A stretch of DNA of 64,000 nt, from assembly GCF_016518545.1 (NCBI RefSeq), contig NZ_JACVTO010000013.1:100062-164061 (forward strand), given 5' to 3'. The notes beneath the pieces are model-generated. The model did no database searches, was not told the DNA's origin, and saw nothing but the letters and a program-made list of their open reading frames with translations. This stretch comes from Pseudomonas sp. S30. Its GTDB lineage: Bacteria > Pseudomonadota > Gammaproteobacteria > Pseudomonadales > Pseudomonadaceae. The position numbers and the translations under genes were made by a program. This document shows positions 7,462 to 17,348 of the stretch, piece by piece (positions within the stretch are counted from its first letter, which is position 1; each line of letters begins with the position of its first letter).

Positions 7462-9212
7462 GCAGGCTCCAGATCGCGGGGCAGGGTGAGGGTGAAGCAG
7501 GCGCCGCCGGGCAGGTTCTCGACCTGCAATCGCCCGCCCGCTTCATGGACGATGCCATAGGAAATGGCCAGGCCCAAGCCCAGCCCTTCACCTACCGGCT
7601 TGGTGGTGAAGAACGGATCGAACACCTTCGCCAGATCGGCCGGCGCAATGCCGCCCCCGCAGTCCAGCACGCTCAGGCGCCAGTGCCCTTCTGCGGCCTC
7701 GATGCGGATTTCCAGGCGCCGCTGGGGCTTGTCGACCATGGCGTCCAGCCCGTTGCGCAGCAGGTTGATCAGCACCTGCTCCAGGCGGATCGCGTCGCCG
7801 CGTACCCAGGCCGGACGCGCCAGGTGCAACGCCACCTCGACCTGCTCGCTGCGCAGGCGCGCGTCCATCAGTTCCAGCGCCTGGTCGACCACGGCGGCCA
7901 GGTCCAGGCGTTCGCGCAGGCCCACCGGGCTGTTGCGGGCGAAGGTCTTCAGGTGCCCGGTGAGCGCCGCCATGCGTACCAGCATCTGTTCCAGCGGCAC
8001 CAGCGCCTCGCGCGCCTGTTCCAGGCGGCCATGGTCGAGCAGCAGGCGCAGGGTTTCCAGCTGCATGCGCTGGGTGGTCAGCGGCTGGTTGATCTCATGG
8101 GCCAATGCCGCGGACATCTGCCCCAGCGCCGCCAGCTTGGCCGACTGCACCAGCCCTTCCTGGGCCGTGCGCAACTCCCGTGTGCGGGCCTCCACCAGCT
8201 GCGTGAGTTCCTCGCGGCTGCGCTGGCGCAGGCGGGCGATGCGCAGGCGCTGGCTGACGAACAGCGCGGCGAACGCCAGGCTCAACCACACTGCGGCGCC
8301 AAGCAGCGCCGCATTGCGCGCATCTTCGCTGACCTGGGGCTTGCGCAGCAGGTGCAGGGTCCAGCCTTCGGTGCCCAGCGGCAGGCTTTCCCACAGGTAG
8401 TCGGCGTTGCCGTCGGGCCCTTGCACCTGGCGCAAGGTGCTGCGTTCGTCGAAACGGCTGAGCAGACGGTGTTGCAGGGGCACCAGCGGTTGGCGGTCGT
8501 ACTGACGCGTTTCGGCGAGCTCGGCGCGGTCCTCATCGCCCAGGGGCTGCAGTTCGCGGTAGCGCCAGCCATTCTGGTTGGCGATGAAGATGATCCCGCG
8601 CGCATCGCTGACCAGCAGAATGTCGCTGCCCTGGCGCCATTCGCGCTCCAGCTCGGGGAATTCGAGCTTGACCACCATGGCGCCGAGAAAACGCCCCTGT
8701 TCATCGTGCACCGCGCTGGACAGGAAGTAGCCGGGCACGCCGCTGGTCACGCCCACGGCATAGAAGCTGCCGCTGCCCTGCACCTGGGTCTGCTTGAAGT
8801 AGGGCCGAAAGCCGTAGTTGGAGCCCACATAGCTGGTCGGCAGGCGCCAGTTGCTGGCCGCCACCGCCAGGCCGGTGCGGTCGAGCAGTTCGAGGGTGGA
8901 AGAATTGGCGGCACCGTTGATGCGTTCGAGCTTGTGGTTGAGCACTTCTTGCAGCGGCGCGCTCACCGTGCCGCGCAGCGCGTCGATCAGCTGCGGATCC
9001 AGCGCCAGTACCGCAGGCAAGGCGCGGTAGCGTTCGATCAGGGTGTGCAGGCCATTGGCGTAGAGGGCCAATTGCTCGCTGGCGCGCCGCGCGTCGGCCT
9101 GCATGGCCTGGCGCGTGGCGTGGTGCATGGCCCAGCTTGCGCAGAACAGGGTGCCGGCCACGATCGCAAGCGTGATCAGGGCCAGACGCAGGATGCGCAA
9201 GGGTGAGGGCAT
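7455..9212 (-). CDS. Sensor histidine kinase, MifS/DctB-like
   Basis: The 585-residue membrane kinase begins with a transmembrane helix (LRLALITLAIVAGTLFCASWAM) and then a periplasmic double-Cache-type domain of about 250 residues. A second transmembrane helix (NAALLGAAVWLSLAFAALFV) and a coiled coil lead to the DHp domain with the His in ALAHEINQPL. The HATPase domain has N (LINLLRNGLDAM), G1 (DCGGGI) and G2 (GEGLGLGLAI) boxes. This is the DctB/MifS layout, which senses C4-dicarboxylates or 2-oxoglutarate outside the inner membrane. It is transcribed just before its response regulator, overlapping by 7 bp. Confidence 0.93.
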   Translation of the reverse strand: MPSPLRILRLALITLAIVAGTLFCASWAMHHATRQAMQADARRASEQLALYANGLHTLIERYRALPAVLALDPQLIDALRGTVSAPLQEVLNHKLERINGAANSSTLELLDRTGLAVAASNWRLPTSYVGSNYGFRPYFKQTQVQGSGSFYAVGVTSGVPGYFLSSAVHDEQGRFLGAMVVKLEFPELEREWRQGSDILLVSDARGIIFIANQNGWRYRELQPLGDEDRAELAETRQYDRQPLVPLQHRLLSRFDERSTLRQVQGPDGNADYLWESLPLGTEGWTLHLLRKPQVSEDARNAALLGAAVWLSLAFAALFVSQRLRIARLRQRSREELTQLVEARTRELRTAQEGLVQSAKLAALGQMSAALAHEINQPLTTQRMQLETLRLLLDHGRLEQAREALVPLEQMLVRMAALTGHLKTFARNSPVGLRERLDLAAVVDQALELMDARLRSEQVEVALHLARPAWVRGDAIRLEQVLINLLRNGLDAMVDKPQRRLEIRIEAAEGHWRLSVLDCGGGIAPADLAKVFDPFFTTKPVGEGLGLGLAISYGIVHEAGGRLQVENLPGGACFTLTLPRDLEPAC

Positions 9213-9296
9213 GGGACGGTCCGCTGTGGCTGGGCGAAGGCCGGATCGTGGAGCAACCCGCGCAGGCGGCGAGTCTCCACGAGCGGGCGCGGCGAT

Positions 9297-11582
9297 CTAC
9301 AGCAGCTCGAAGCTCTGCTGCTGCACGTTCTGGGAGTCCAGGCCGATCTGCACGTTGAACTGTCCGGGCTCGGCCACGTGCTGCAACTGGCCGTTGTAGA
9401 ACTTCAGGTCGTCTTCGTCCAGGCGGAAACTCAAGGTGCGTGCCTCACCCGGCTTGAGCGCCACCTTCTGGAAGTTCTTCAGCTCCTTCACCGGACGGCT
9501 CATGGATGCGCTGACATCCTGCACGTACAACTGCACCACCGTTTCGCCCTCGACCTTGCCGGTGTTCTTCACCGTCACCTCGGCCTGGAGCGGCTCGCCA
9601 CGCTTCAGGGCGGTCTTGGACAGGGTGAAGTCCGACAGCTCGAAGTCGCTGTAGCTCAGGCCATAGCCGAAGGGGTACAGCGGGCCGTTGGGCTCCTCGA
9701 AGTACTGCGAGGTGTAGTTGCCAGGTTTGCCAGGTGTGAAGGGCCGACCGATGCTCAGGTGGTTGTAGTACATGGGGATCTGCCCGACCGAGCGGGGGAA
9801 GGTGATCGCCAGCTTGCCGGACGGGTTGTAGTCGCCGAACAGCACATCGGCGATGGCATTGCCGCCCTCGGTACCGCTGAACCAGGTTTCCAGGATCGCA
9901 TCGGCCTGCTCGCGCTCCCAGCCGATCGACAGCGGTCGGCCGTTCATCAGCACCAGCACCAGCGGCTTGCCGGTGGCCTTGAGCGCCTTGATCAATTCGC
10001 GCTGCACCGCCGGAATTTCCAGGGTGGTGCGGCTGGACGATTCGTGGGACATGCCGCGCGACTCACCGACCACCGCCACCACCACATCGGACTGGCGAGC
10101 GGCCTTGACCGCCTCATCGATCAGCACGGCGGGCGGACGCGGATCGTCGACGATTTCCGGTGCGGCGAAGTTGAGGAAGTTCAGGTAATCGAAAATCGCT
10201 TTATCGCCGGTGATGTTCGAGCCGCGTGCGTAGAGCAGTCTGGCCTTGCCATCGGTGGCGCGGCGCAGGCCTTCGCGCACGGTCACCGAATGCTCGGGCC
10301 GGCCGTCGGCCGCCCAGCTGCCGAGCATGTCGATGGGGGCATCGGCCAGCGGGCCGACCAGCGCGATGGTGCCGGCCTTCTTCAGCGGCAGGGTCTGCTG
10401 GCGGTTCTCCAGCAGCACCAGGCTGCGTCGCGCCACGTCGCGGGCAGCGTCGCGGTGCAGGCGGTCTTCGCCGTAGTAGTCCTTGAGGTCGGTCTCGGGC
10501 TTGCCGATGCGTACGTACGGGTCCTTGAACAGGCCCATGTCGTATTTGGCGCCGAGCACTTCGCGCACGGCCTGGTCGAGTTCGGCCTGGGTGACTTCAC
10601 CGGATTTCAACAGTCCGGGCAGCTCCTGGCCGTACAGGGTGTCGTTCATGCTCATGTCGATGCCGGCCTTGATCGCCAGCTTGGCCGCCTCGCGGCCGTC
10701 ACGCGCCACGCCGTGGCGGATCAGTTCCTGGATCGCGCCATGGTCGCTGATGGCCACGCCCTTGAAGCCCCACTGCTTGCGCAGCAGGTCGTTCATCAGC
10801 CAGGTGTCGGCGGTGGCCGGCACGCCGTTGATCGAGTTCAGCGCCACCATCACCCCGCCGGCACCGGCGTCGAGGCTGGCGCGATAGGGGGGCAGGTAGT
10901 CGTTGTACATCTTCGGCAGGCTCATATCGACCGTGTTGTAGTCGCGTCCGCCTTCCACGGCGCCGTACAGGGCGAAGTGCTTGACGATGGCCATGATGCT
11001 GTCCGGTTCGGCCGCGCTCTTGCCTTGCAGGGCGCGCACCAGGGTCTGGCCGATCTTCGAGGTGAGGTAGGTGTCCTCGCCGAAGCCTTCGCTGGTACGG
11101 CCCCAGCGCGGGTCGCGGGCGATGTCGACCATGGGGGCGAAGGTCATGTCCAGCGAGTCGGCGGCCGCTTCGATGGCCGAGGTGCGGCCCACCTGGGTGA
11201 TGGCGTCCATGTCCCAGGTGGCCGCCAGGCCCAGGCTGATCGGGAAGATGGTGCGTTCACCGTGGAGGGTGTCGTAGGCGAAGAACATCGGGATCTTCAG
11301 GCGGCTGCGCATGGCGGCGTCCTGCATCGGACGGTTTTCCGGGGCGGTACGCGAGTTGAAGGTGCCGCCGATGCGTCCGGCGGCGATTTCCTCGCGGATC
11401 TTTTCGCGCGGCATGTCCGGGCCGATGCTGATCAGGCGCAGCTGACCGATCTTCTCATCGACGCTCATCTGCCCCAGCAGATGATCGATGAAGGCCGCCT
11501 TGTCCTGCAGGGGCGGCGTGGACGTGGCCAGGGCCACCTGACTGACCAGGCCCATGGCCAGGCCCAGCAACGACAGTTTCAT
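9297..11582 (-). CDS. bglX: Periplasmic beta-glucosidase, glycoside hydrolase family 3
   Basis: The 761-residue protein has a signal peptide (MKLSLLGLAMGLVSQVALATS). The GH3 N-terminal barrel contains the nucleophile Asp in VAISDHGAIQEL, the KHFALYGAVEGGRDYN motif and DPRWGRTSEGFGED. These are followed by the GH3 alpha/beta C-terminal domain and a fibronectin-III-like domain at the end (EVTVKNTGKVEGETVVQLYV). Length and all motifs match BglX, which removes glucose from beta-linked oligosaccharides in the periplasm. The start at 11582 is set by the signal peptide. It lies upstream of and codirectional with the kinase gene but about 85 bp away. Confidence 0.95.
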   Translation of the reverse strand: MKLSLLGLAMGLVSQVALATSTPPLQDKAAFIDHLLGQMSVDEKIGQLRLISIGPDMPREKIREEIAAGRIGGTFNSRTAPENRPMQDAAMRSRLKIPMFFAYDTLHGERTIFPISLGLAATWDMDAITQVGRTSAIEAAADSLDMTFAPMVDIARDPRWGRTSEGFGEDTYLTSKIGQTLVRALQGKSAAEPDSIMAIVKHFALYGAVEGGRDYNTVDMSLPKMYNDYLPPYRASLDAGAGGVMVALNSINGVPATADTWLMNDLLRKQWGFKGVAISDHGAIQELIRHGVARDGREAAKLAIKAGIDMSMNDTLYGQELPGLLKSGEVTQAELDQAVREVLGAKYDMGLFKDPYVRIGKPETDLKDYYGEDRLHRDAARDVARRSLVLLENRQQTLPLKKAGTIALVGPLADAPIDMLGSWAADGRPEHSVTVREGLRRATDGKARLLYARGSNITGDKAIFDYLNFLNFAAPEIVDDPRPPAVLIDEAVKAARQSDVVVAVVGESRGMSHESSSRTTLEIPAVQRELIKALKATGKPLVLVLMNGRPLSIGWEREQADAILETWFSGTEGGNAIADVLFGDYNPSGKLAITFPRSVGQIPMYYNHLSIGRPFTPGKPGNYTSQYFEEPNGPLYPFGYGLSYSDFELSDFTLSKTALKRGEPLQAEVTVKNTGKVEGETVVQLYVQDVSASMSRPVKELKNFQKVALKPGEARTLSFRLDEDDLKFYNGQLQHVAEPGQFNVQIGLDSQNVQQQSFELL

Positions 11583-11768
11583 GATCAATTCCCCAGTCCC
11601 AATGTGCGCGCGCCGCGGCTGCGTGGCGGCGGCTGTTGTTGTGGCATGCGGGCAGCGAGCGCCCGTCGATTGCGGCGGATTATGCCCTATAAGCGCTGCG
11701 CGATGAGATACACTCCTGCGTCCCGTTGTCGGGATCACCACAATAAGAACGAACGAGACTCTTCAGGT

Positions 11769-12386
11769 ATGACGCCTATCGACGAGCATCAGCGCCGCCA
11801 GGTGGCCGAGGCCATCGCCCGGGCCGAGCGGCGCACCGATGCCGAATTGGTGACGGTGCTGGCCCGCCGCGCCGACGACTACGCCTATCTGCCCCTGCTG
11901 TGGGCCGCACTCTTGGCCATCGTGCTGCCCAGTGCCGTGCATCTGCTGTCGGGCTGGCCCAGCCTGCGCGGCGTGCTGGTCACGCAGGTGCTGCTGTTCG
12001 TCGTCTGCTGCCTCGTGCTGCGCCACACGCCGGTGGCGGCGCGACTGGTGCCGAGCCTGCTGCGCCGGCGCTGCGCGGCCGCCCTGGCCCGACAGCAGTT
12101 CCACCAGCAGCACTTGCAACGCACCGCGGGCGCCACTGGCGTGCTGATCTTCGTCTGCGAAGCCGAGCGCTACGTGACCATCCTCACCGATTCGGGCACT
12201 GCGCAGCATCTGGACGAGCCGACCCGTGCGGCGCTGGTGGCACGGCTTGCCGAACGGGTGGGCGAGGGCCGGACCGTGCTGGGCCTGGTCGAATGCATCG
12301 ATGCCTGCGGCGAGTTGCTGGGGCGTACGCTGCCATCGGTCGGCCGCCGCAACCAGCTGACCAACCAGTTGGTCGTGCTGGACTGA
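11769..12386 (+). CDS. TPM-domain membrane protein
   Basis: The 205-residue product begins with the TPM-domain pattern (EHQRRQVAEAIARAERRTDAELVTVLARRADDY). Two hydrophobic helices follow (LLWAALLAIVLPSAVHLLSG and VLVTQVLLFVVCCLVL), and the second half of the TPM fold comes after them (TGVLIFVCEAERYVTILTDSG). In Pseudomonas this type commonly follows LemA and a larger TPM protein; here the partner genes are absent and it stands between bglX (divergent) and a methyltransferase gene. The role is unknown, possibly in envelope maintenance. The ATG at 11769 is chosen because upstream in-frame codons overlap the bglX promoter region. Confidence 0.82.
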   Translation: MTPIDEHQRRQVAEAIARAERRTDAELVTVLARRADDYAYLPLLWAALLAIVLPSAVHLLSGWPSLRGVLVTQVLLFVVCCLVLRHTPVAARLVPSLLRRRCAAALARQQFHQQHLQRTAGATGVLIFVCEAERYVTILTDSGTAQHLDEPTRAALVARLAERVGEGRTVLGLVECIDACGELLGRTLPSVGRRNQLTNQLVVLD

Positions 12387-12464
12387 GCCCTGATCGGCGC
12401 TGCCGCCATCAGGCCGGGCAAAGCCTGTAGAATGGCGCCCATCGCGTATTTCGAGGCCTGCTCC

Positions 12465-13673
12465 ATGTCATCCCCAACGCCCGCGCCGGACGCCCGTGGC
12501 CAATTCCTCGGCCTGCTGGCCGACGCTCTCCACGGCCAGACCCTGACCAAGCTGGTGCTGGCTCGTCACGTGGGCGCCGATACCACGCTCGAACGCATCA
12601 TCGCCAAGCCCGTGCTGCTCAAGCAGCAGCCGTGCCTGTCGCTGGTGTATCGGCACCAGACCCGTGACATCACCCGCAACCTGCCGCTGGACGACGCCCT
12701 GGCACTGGTCGCCGAACTGCTGCCGGGCAGCTTTCGCAATGCGCACCTGTTCAGTGCCGAGGGCGAGGTGCAGTTGGGCTTCAGCAAGAAAGGCAAGCCG
12801 CAGTTGCAGCGCCATGCTGCCCAGGCGCCGCGTGCCGAGGCCAGCGCGGGGCACGACCGTGAGAAGAAGCGCTATCTGGAGCTGTCGCGGCCGTTCCTGC
12901 GCGACCTGGGCGTGACCGATGCGCAAGGCGCGCTGATTCCCTCGATGTCGCGCAAGTGGAAGCAGATCAACAAGTTCATCGAGGTCTTCGAGCATGCCCT
13001 GGGCAGTGCGCCATTGACTCCGGGACAGCCACTGCGGGTCGCCGACTTCGGCTCGGGCAAGGGCTACCTGACCTTCGCCATGCACGACTATCTGCGCAAC
13101 ACCCTGGGCCGCGAGGCGCAGGTGACCGGCGTGGAGTTGCGTGCGGACATGGTCCAGTTGTGCAACGCCGCCGCCGCGCGCCTGGAGCATCCCGGGCTGG
13201 TGTTCGAGTGCGGCGATGTACGCAGCGTGGTGCCGGCGGCCATCGAAGTGATGATCGCCCTGCATGCCTGTGACGTGGCCACCGATTACGCCCTGCACAC
13301 CGGCATCCGCTGTGGCGCGTCGATCATCATGTGCTCGCCGTGCTGCCACAAGCAGATCCGCCCGCAACTGCACAGCCCGTCGCTGTTGCAGCCCATGCTG
13401 CAGTACGGGCTGCATCTGGGCCAGCAGGCCGAGATGCTCACCGACAGCTTGCGCGCGCTGTACCTGGAGGCCTGTGGCTACGACACCAAGGTGTTCGAGT
13501 TCATTTCCCTGGAGCACACCAACAAGAACAAGATGATCCTGGCCGTCAAGCGCCGGCAGGCGGCCGACAACACCGCGCTGCTGGAGAAGATCGACCAGCT
13601 CAAGGCGTTCTATGGCATTCAGGAGCACTGTCTGGAAAGCCTGCTGCGCGCCGACAGCCTGATCCCGGCGTGA
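12465..13673 (+). CDS. SAM-dependent methyltransferase (Methyltransf_32-like)
   Basis: A 402-residue protein. Its N-terminal 150 residues are family-specific, ending with SRKWKQINKFIEVFEH. The methyltransferase core has the SAM-binding glycine motif RVADFGSGKGYLTFAMHDYL near residue 195, followed by VTGVELRADMVQLC and a CSPCCHKQIRPQL cysteine motif that is typical of this family. The substrate is not known (tRNA or protein have been proposed for related proteins). The start at 12465 (MSSPTPAPD) is preferred over a GTG/ATG upstream because a -10-like TAGAAT sits just before it. A convergent TonB receptor gene follows. Confidence 0.85.
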   Translation: MSSPTPAPDARGQFLGLLADALHGQTLTKLVLARHVGADTTLERIIAKPVLLKQQPCLSLVYRHQTRDITRNLPLDDALALVAELLPGSFRNAHLFSAEGEVQLGFSKKGKPQLQRHAAQAPRAEASAGHDREKKRYLELSRPFLRDLGVTDAQGALIPSMSRKWKQINKFIEVFEHALGSAPLTPGQPLRVADFGSGKGYLTFAMHDYLRNTLGREAQVTGVELRADMVQLCNAAAARLEHPGLVFECGDVRSVVPAAIEVMIALHACDVATDYALHTGIRCGASIIMCSPCCHKQIRPQLHSPSLLQPMLQYGLHLGQQAEMLTDSLRALYLEACGYDTKVFEFISLEHTNKNKMILAVKRRQAADNTALLEKIDQLKAFYGIQEHCLESLLRADSLIPA

Positions 13674-13712
13674 GCGTCAGGGGCCATGGGTACAGCCCCT
13701 TGCGCTTGATGC

Positions 13713-16280
13713 TCAGAAGAACCGCGTCACGCTGACCTTGGCGTTGCGCCCTTGCATCAGCGCGTTCTCCCCGGACAGCTCGGAGCGCCTGGACTCGTTG
13801 AACAGGTTGTCCACCGTCAGGTTCACTTCGGTGCCCTTGAGGTAGGCCTGCTGGGGTTTCCAGTTGGCGAACAGCCCGTGGATCTGGTAACTGGCATTGG
13901 CGTACTGGTCGTAGTAGCGATCGCCCAGGGCGCTGGCCGGGCCACTGTAGTAGCGGTCGCTGGGCAGGCGGTCGGTCTTGCGCACGAACTGCGCAGTCCA
14001 GCCGACACGCGCATCCCAGGCTGGAATCTTCACGCCCAGGGTGGTGATCCACTTCGGCGCGGGAATGTCCTTGGCCCACACGTCAGGACCCCATGGATTG
14101 GTGTAGGCGCCCTGGTGACGACCGGTGATCCACGAGAACGAGGCCGAGCCGAACAGGTAGGTCGAGTCGTAGAAGCTTTCGATCTCGAAGCCCTTGATCA
14201 CCACGTCGCCGATGTTGCGGTAGTTGGACATCAACCCGTCGCCGCAGGTGTTGGCGATCGAGCCGCCGGTGACCAGTTGCTGCGCGCAGCCAATGCCGGT
14301 GGCCTTGAAGATTTCGTCTTCGATGTGGTTGCGAAACAGCGTGGCGCGCACCTGGGCGCTGTCGTGCGCCCAGAGCAGGTTGTCGAAGTCGAACACGCTG
14401 CCCACCCGCAGGGCGGTGATGCGCTCAGGGTCCAGGTCGCGGCTGGTGGCGGTGCGGCTGCCGGTGCCCTGGACCTCGTACTGCTCGTCCAGCACGGGCG
14501 CGCGCCAGGTCTTGCTGTAGTCGGCGAACAGGGCGGCGTTGGGCGTGACCTTCCAGAACAGCGAGAGCCTGGGCGACCAGCCGCGATAGGTCTTGGCGCT
14601 GTAGTCGTGGCCCGCGGCCGGGTTGTCGTACAGGGGCGCGTCGTTGGGCTTGCCGTCGTTGCTGACCTGGTCGTAGCGCAGCGACGGGGTGACGGTGAGG
14701 TCGCCCAGGGTGATGGCGTCCTTGAGGTAGTAGCCCTGGCTGCGCACGGTGCCGCTGGGCATGAAGTAGGGCTGGTAGTGGCCGTAGTTGTAGCGGGCAG
14801 TCTCGTACATGCCGCCAGGCATCCACATCTGCGTGTCGCGGTCGTGCTTGCGCACCTGCACGCCAGCGGTGAGGGCGTGTTCCAGGGCGGCCGTTTCGAA
14901 CAGGCTGGTGTTGGTCACCGCCAGCATGCGGTCGCGGTATTCGGTGTCCATCTTGCGGCCACCGGTGGCTGGCTGGAAGAAGGCGGTGGCGTCGCGCTCG
15001 TCGGTCTGGCGGGTGTCGGAGTCGGAATACTTGATCTGCAGGTCGACCCAGCGGTTGTCCAACGGCTGGTAGTTGTAGGTGGTCGACCAGGTGGTGTCGG
15101 TGGTGTTGCGATTGGCCAGGAAGCGCTTGAGTGCAGCATCGTAGCCGTAGCGGCGGATGCTCGCCGCCGTCGGTGGCGTGGGGTAGGCGGTGGACGAAAA
15201 CGGGGCCCAGCGTTCGCTCTGCGAGCGCGACCAGGAAAAGCCCAGGCTGTGCTCTTCGGTCAGGTGCAGGTTGCCCTTGAACAGCGCACCCTCCAGGTCC
15301 AGTGCGCTGTTGGGCAGGCGGGTCGGATTGATCGGGTAGCTGCCGTCGGGGTCGGGCAGCTTGCTGGCCAGCTTCATGTCGCCGCCGTCGCGCTTGGTCA
15401 GGTAGGCCAGGCCGTCGACGCGGCCATCGTCGCTGCGACCGAACAGCGCCGAGCTGTAGACCTGCTGGTGGTCGTTGCTGGCGTAGCCATACTTGAGCAT
15501 GGCCCCGGTGTTACGGCCCTCCTGAAGCAGGTCACCGGCATCCTTGGTGGTCATGTTGACGCTGCCGCCGAAGCCGCCGTTGCCGGTTTCGACCGAATGC
15601 GGTCCCTTTTCCACTTCGATGTGCTTGATCAGTTCCGGCTCGATGAACACCGTGCCTTGCTGGTAGCGCTCGAAGCCGCTCTTGGTGGCGCCGTCGACGG
15701 TCATGGGCACGTCCTCGGCATCGCCCAGGCCCCAGATGTTGATGGTCTGACCTCCGGGCTTGGCCGAGCCGCCCATGTTCACCCCCGGCAGGGTGGCGAT
15801 CACGCTGGGGATATTGCTGGGCTGATAGCGGTCGATCTGTTCCTGGTCCAGCGTCGAGCGGCCGACGTTCTGCGGACCGATCTGCTGACCGTCACCGACG
15901 ATGCTCAAGGCGCCCAGCTGAAGGCTGTTGTCCGCCTGCCCGGGCGCGCTGGCCGACTTCGCTTCGCGTGGCCGCACCACATAGGTCTCACCCACGCGCA
16001 CCAGGGTGAAGCGGCTGCCAGCCAGCAACCGAGCGATGGCTTCCTGCGGTTCGAAGCTGCCATGCAAGGCCGGCGCGTGTGCATCGCCCAGCGCCGCTTC
16101 GTCGAACAGCAACGGCACCTGCGCCTGTTGCGCCAGTTGGCTCAGGGCCTGGCCCAGCGGCTGGGCCGGCAGGTCGAAGTGCCGGGGCGCTGCCTCGGTG
16201 TTCAGGCTCATCGCCAGGCACAGGGCGAGCAGGGTGGGACGGGCAGGCAGGCTTTGCAGCGCACGCAACGCAGACGACAT
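13713..16280 (-). CDS. TonB-dependent heme/hemophore receptor with STN signalling domain (HxuA/HasR-like)
   Basis: The 855-residue outer-membrane protein has a signal peptide and an STN secretin/TonB N-terminal domain at residues about 35-110 (FDLPAQPLGQALSQLAQQAQV). The plug domain contains INIWGLGDAEDVPMTVDGATK and HIEVEKGPHSVETGNGGFGG, and a 22-strand barrel ends in the expected aromatic (KVSVTRFF). The plug sequence resembles hemoglobin/heme receptors such as HasR and HxuA. The STN domain plus the FecR and ECF sigma genes just upstream mark a cell-surface signalling system in which ligand binding at the receptor induces its own gene. Ligand identity is inferred. Confidence 0.88.
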   Translation of the reverse strand: MSSALRALQSLPARPTLLALCLAMSLNTEAAPRHFDLPAQPLGQALSQLAQQAQVPLLFDEAALGDAHAPALHGSFEPQEAIARLLAGSRFTLVRVGETYVVRPREAKSASAPGQADNSLQLGALSIVGDGQQIGPQNVGRSTLDQEQIDRYQPSNIPSVIATLPGVNMGGSAKPGGQTINIWGLGDAEDVPMTVDGATKSGFERYQQGTVFIEPELIKHIEVEKGPHSVETGNGGFGGSVNMTTKDAGDLLQEGRNTGAMLKYGYASNDHQQVYSSALFGRSDDGRVDGLAYLTKRDGGDMKLASKLPDPDGSYPINPTRLPNSALDLEGALFKGNLHLTEEHSLGFSWSRSQSERWAPFSSTAYPTPPTAASIRRYGYDAALKRFLANRNTTDTTWSTTYNYQPLDNRWVDLQIKYSDSDTRQTDERDATAFFQPATGGRKMDTEYRDRMLAVTNTSLFETAALEHALTAGVQVRKHDRDTQMWMPGGMYETARYNYGHYQPYFMPSGTVRSQGYYLKDAITLGDLTVTPSLRYDQVSNDGKPNDAPLYDNPAAGHDYSAKTYRGWSPRLSLFWKVTPNAALFADYSKTWRAPVLDEQYEVQGTGSRTATSRDLDPERITALRVGSVFDFDNLLWAHDSAQVRATLFRNHIEDEIFKATGIGCAQQLVTGGSIANTCGDGLMSNYRNIGDVVIKGFEIESFYDSTYLFGSASFSWITGRHQGAYTNPWGPDVWAKDIPAPKWITTLGVKIPAWDARVGWTAQFVRKTDRLPSDRYYSGPASALGDRYYDQYANASYQIHGLFANWKPQQAYLKGTEVNLTVDNLFNESRRSELSGENALMQGRNAKVSVTRFF

Positions 16281-16394
16281 GGATTCCCCCAGAACGGCAA
16301 ACGCCGGAAAAAATGGCCTGTCATGATCGGCAGGCGGGGAAGAAGACGCGGCGTTGGGAAAAACCCTCACCTGCGAATGATAAAAATTCTCAAA

Positions 16395-17348
16395 TCAGTG
16401 GGCGCGGGCTTCGATGCGCAGGCGACCATCGCCGAGCAAGGTGGTTTTCACGGGCAGCAGCGCAGGCAGGGCATTGAGCAGGGCATCGGGATCGTGCACA
16501 TCGAGATTGCCGGAGACCTTGTAGCGCGCCAGGCTTGGATCGGCCAGCAGCACGGGCTGCTGACGGTACAGGCTCAGTTCGTCGAGCAGGCTGCCCAGCT
16601 CGCGGTTCCTGAAGCTGACATGCCCTTCGCGCCAGTCGCCCACCCGATGCTCGCCCAGGTTCTGGCGCAGCAGGCTGCCACGGGCCGGCTCGTAGGTCAC
16701 GCGTTGTCCGGCGTCGACCAGCAACGGTGCCAGGTTCTCGCCCGAAGTCTCGAAGGCGACCCGCCCATGGGCGACGCTCAAGGTCAGCTCACGCGCGCCC
16801 CGACGCAGGTCGAAGCCCGTGCCGACCACCCGCACGCGGGCGCTGCCGGCATCGACGAACAGCGGTCGTTCCTTGTCCGGGGCCACGTCGATGTAGAGCT
16901 GCCCGTGGTCCAGGCGGATCAGTCGGCGCTCGGCCGTGAAGTCCAGGTGCAAGCGAGTACGGGCGTTGACGAACAGGTGGCTGCCGTCCGGCAGTCGCAC
17001 GTTGCGCAGGGTGCTGCCCGCCGCCACATCCTCGCTGATCGGGGTGCTGCCACTGCCTGGATTGCCGACCAGCAGCATGCACAGCACGGCGGCGGCGGCG
17101 GCCAGCGCCGGACGCCAGCGCGGCGTCCGTCGCAACGGCGCGGGCACGGGCTGGGTGGCCTGCTGGAGTGCGGCCAGGTCGGCCCACAATTGCTCGAACT
17201 GACGGTAGGCGCGGGCATGCTCGGGATGGCGGACCCATCGCACGAACGCCTTGCGCTCCTCGCGGGTCGGCGTATTGCGGTTGCGCGTGAACCAGCTGGC
17301 GGCCTGGTCGTCGAGCGGGCGTGGGTCGATCTCGTCGGTGAGGCTCAT
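16395..17348 (-). CDS. FecR-family anti-sigma factor / sigma regulator
   Basis: The 317-residue protein has an N-terminal cytoplasmic sigma-binding region (DDQAASWFTRNRNTPTREERKAFVRWVRHPEHARAY), a single transmembrane helix (ALAAAAAVLCMLLVG) near residue 100 and a periplasmic FecR domain (LRNVRLPDGSHLFVNARTRLHLDF). The C-terminal domain contacts the receptor STN domain. Its ATG overlaps the sigma gene stop codon (ATGA at 17345-17348), so the two are translationally coupled. It should hold the sigma factor inactive until the receptor signals. Confidence 0.92.
   Translation of the reverse strand: MSLTDEIDPRPLDDQAASWFTRNRNTPTREERKAFVRWVRHPEHARAYRQFEQLWADLAALQQATQPVPAPLRRTPRWRPALAAAAAVLCMLLVGNPGSGSTPISEDVAAGSTLRNVRLPDGSHLFVNARTRLHLDFTAERRLIRLDHGQLYIDVAPDKERPLFVDAGSARVRVVGTGFDLRRGARELTLSVAHGRVAFETSGENLAPLLVDAGQRVTYEPARGSLLRQNLGEHRVGDWREGHVSFRNRELGSLLDELSLYRQQPVLLADPSLARYKVSGNLDVHDPDALLNALPALLPVKTTLLGDGRLRIEARAH

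Noticed and set aside
9378..11768. Very long rightward frame opposite bglX
   Set aside because: It is the antisense shadow of bglX in GC-rich DNA; only its last 205 codons from 11769, which lie beyond bglX, form a real TPM-domain gene.
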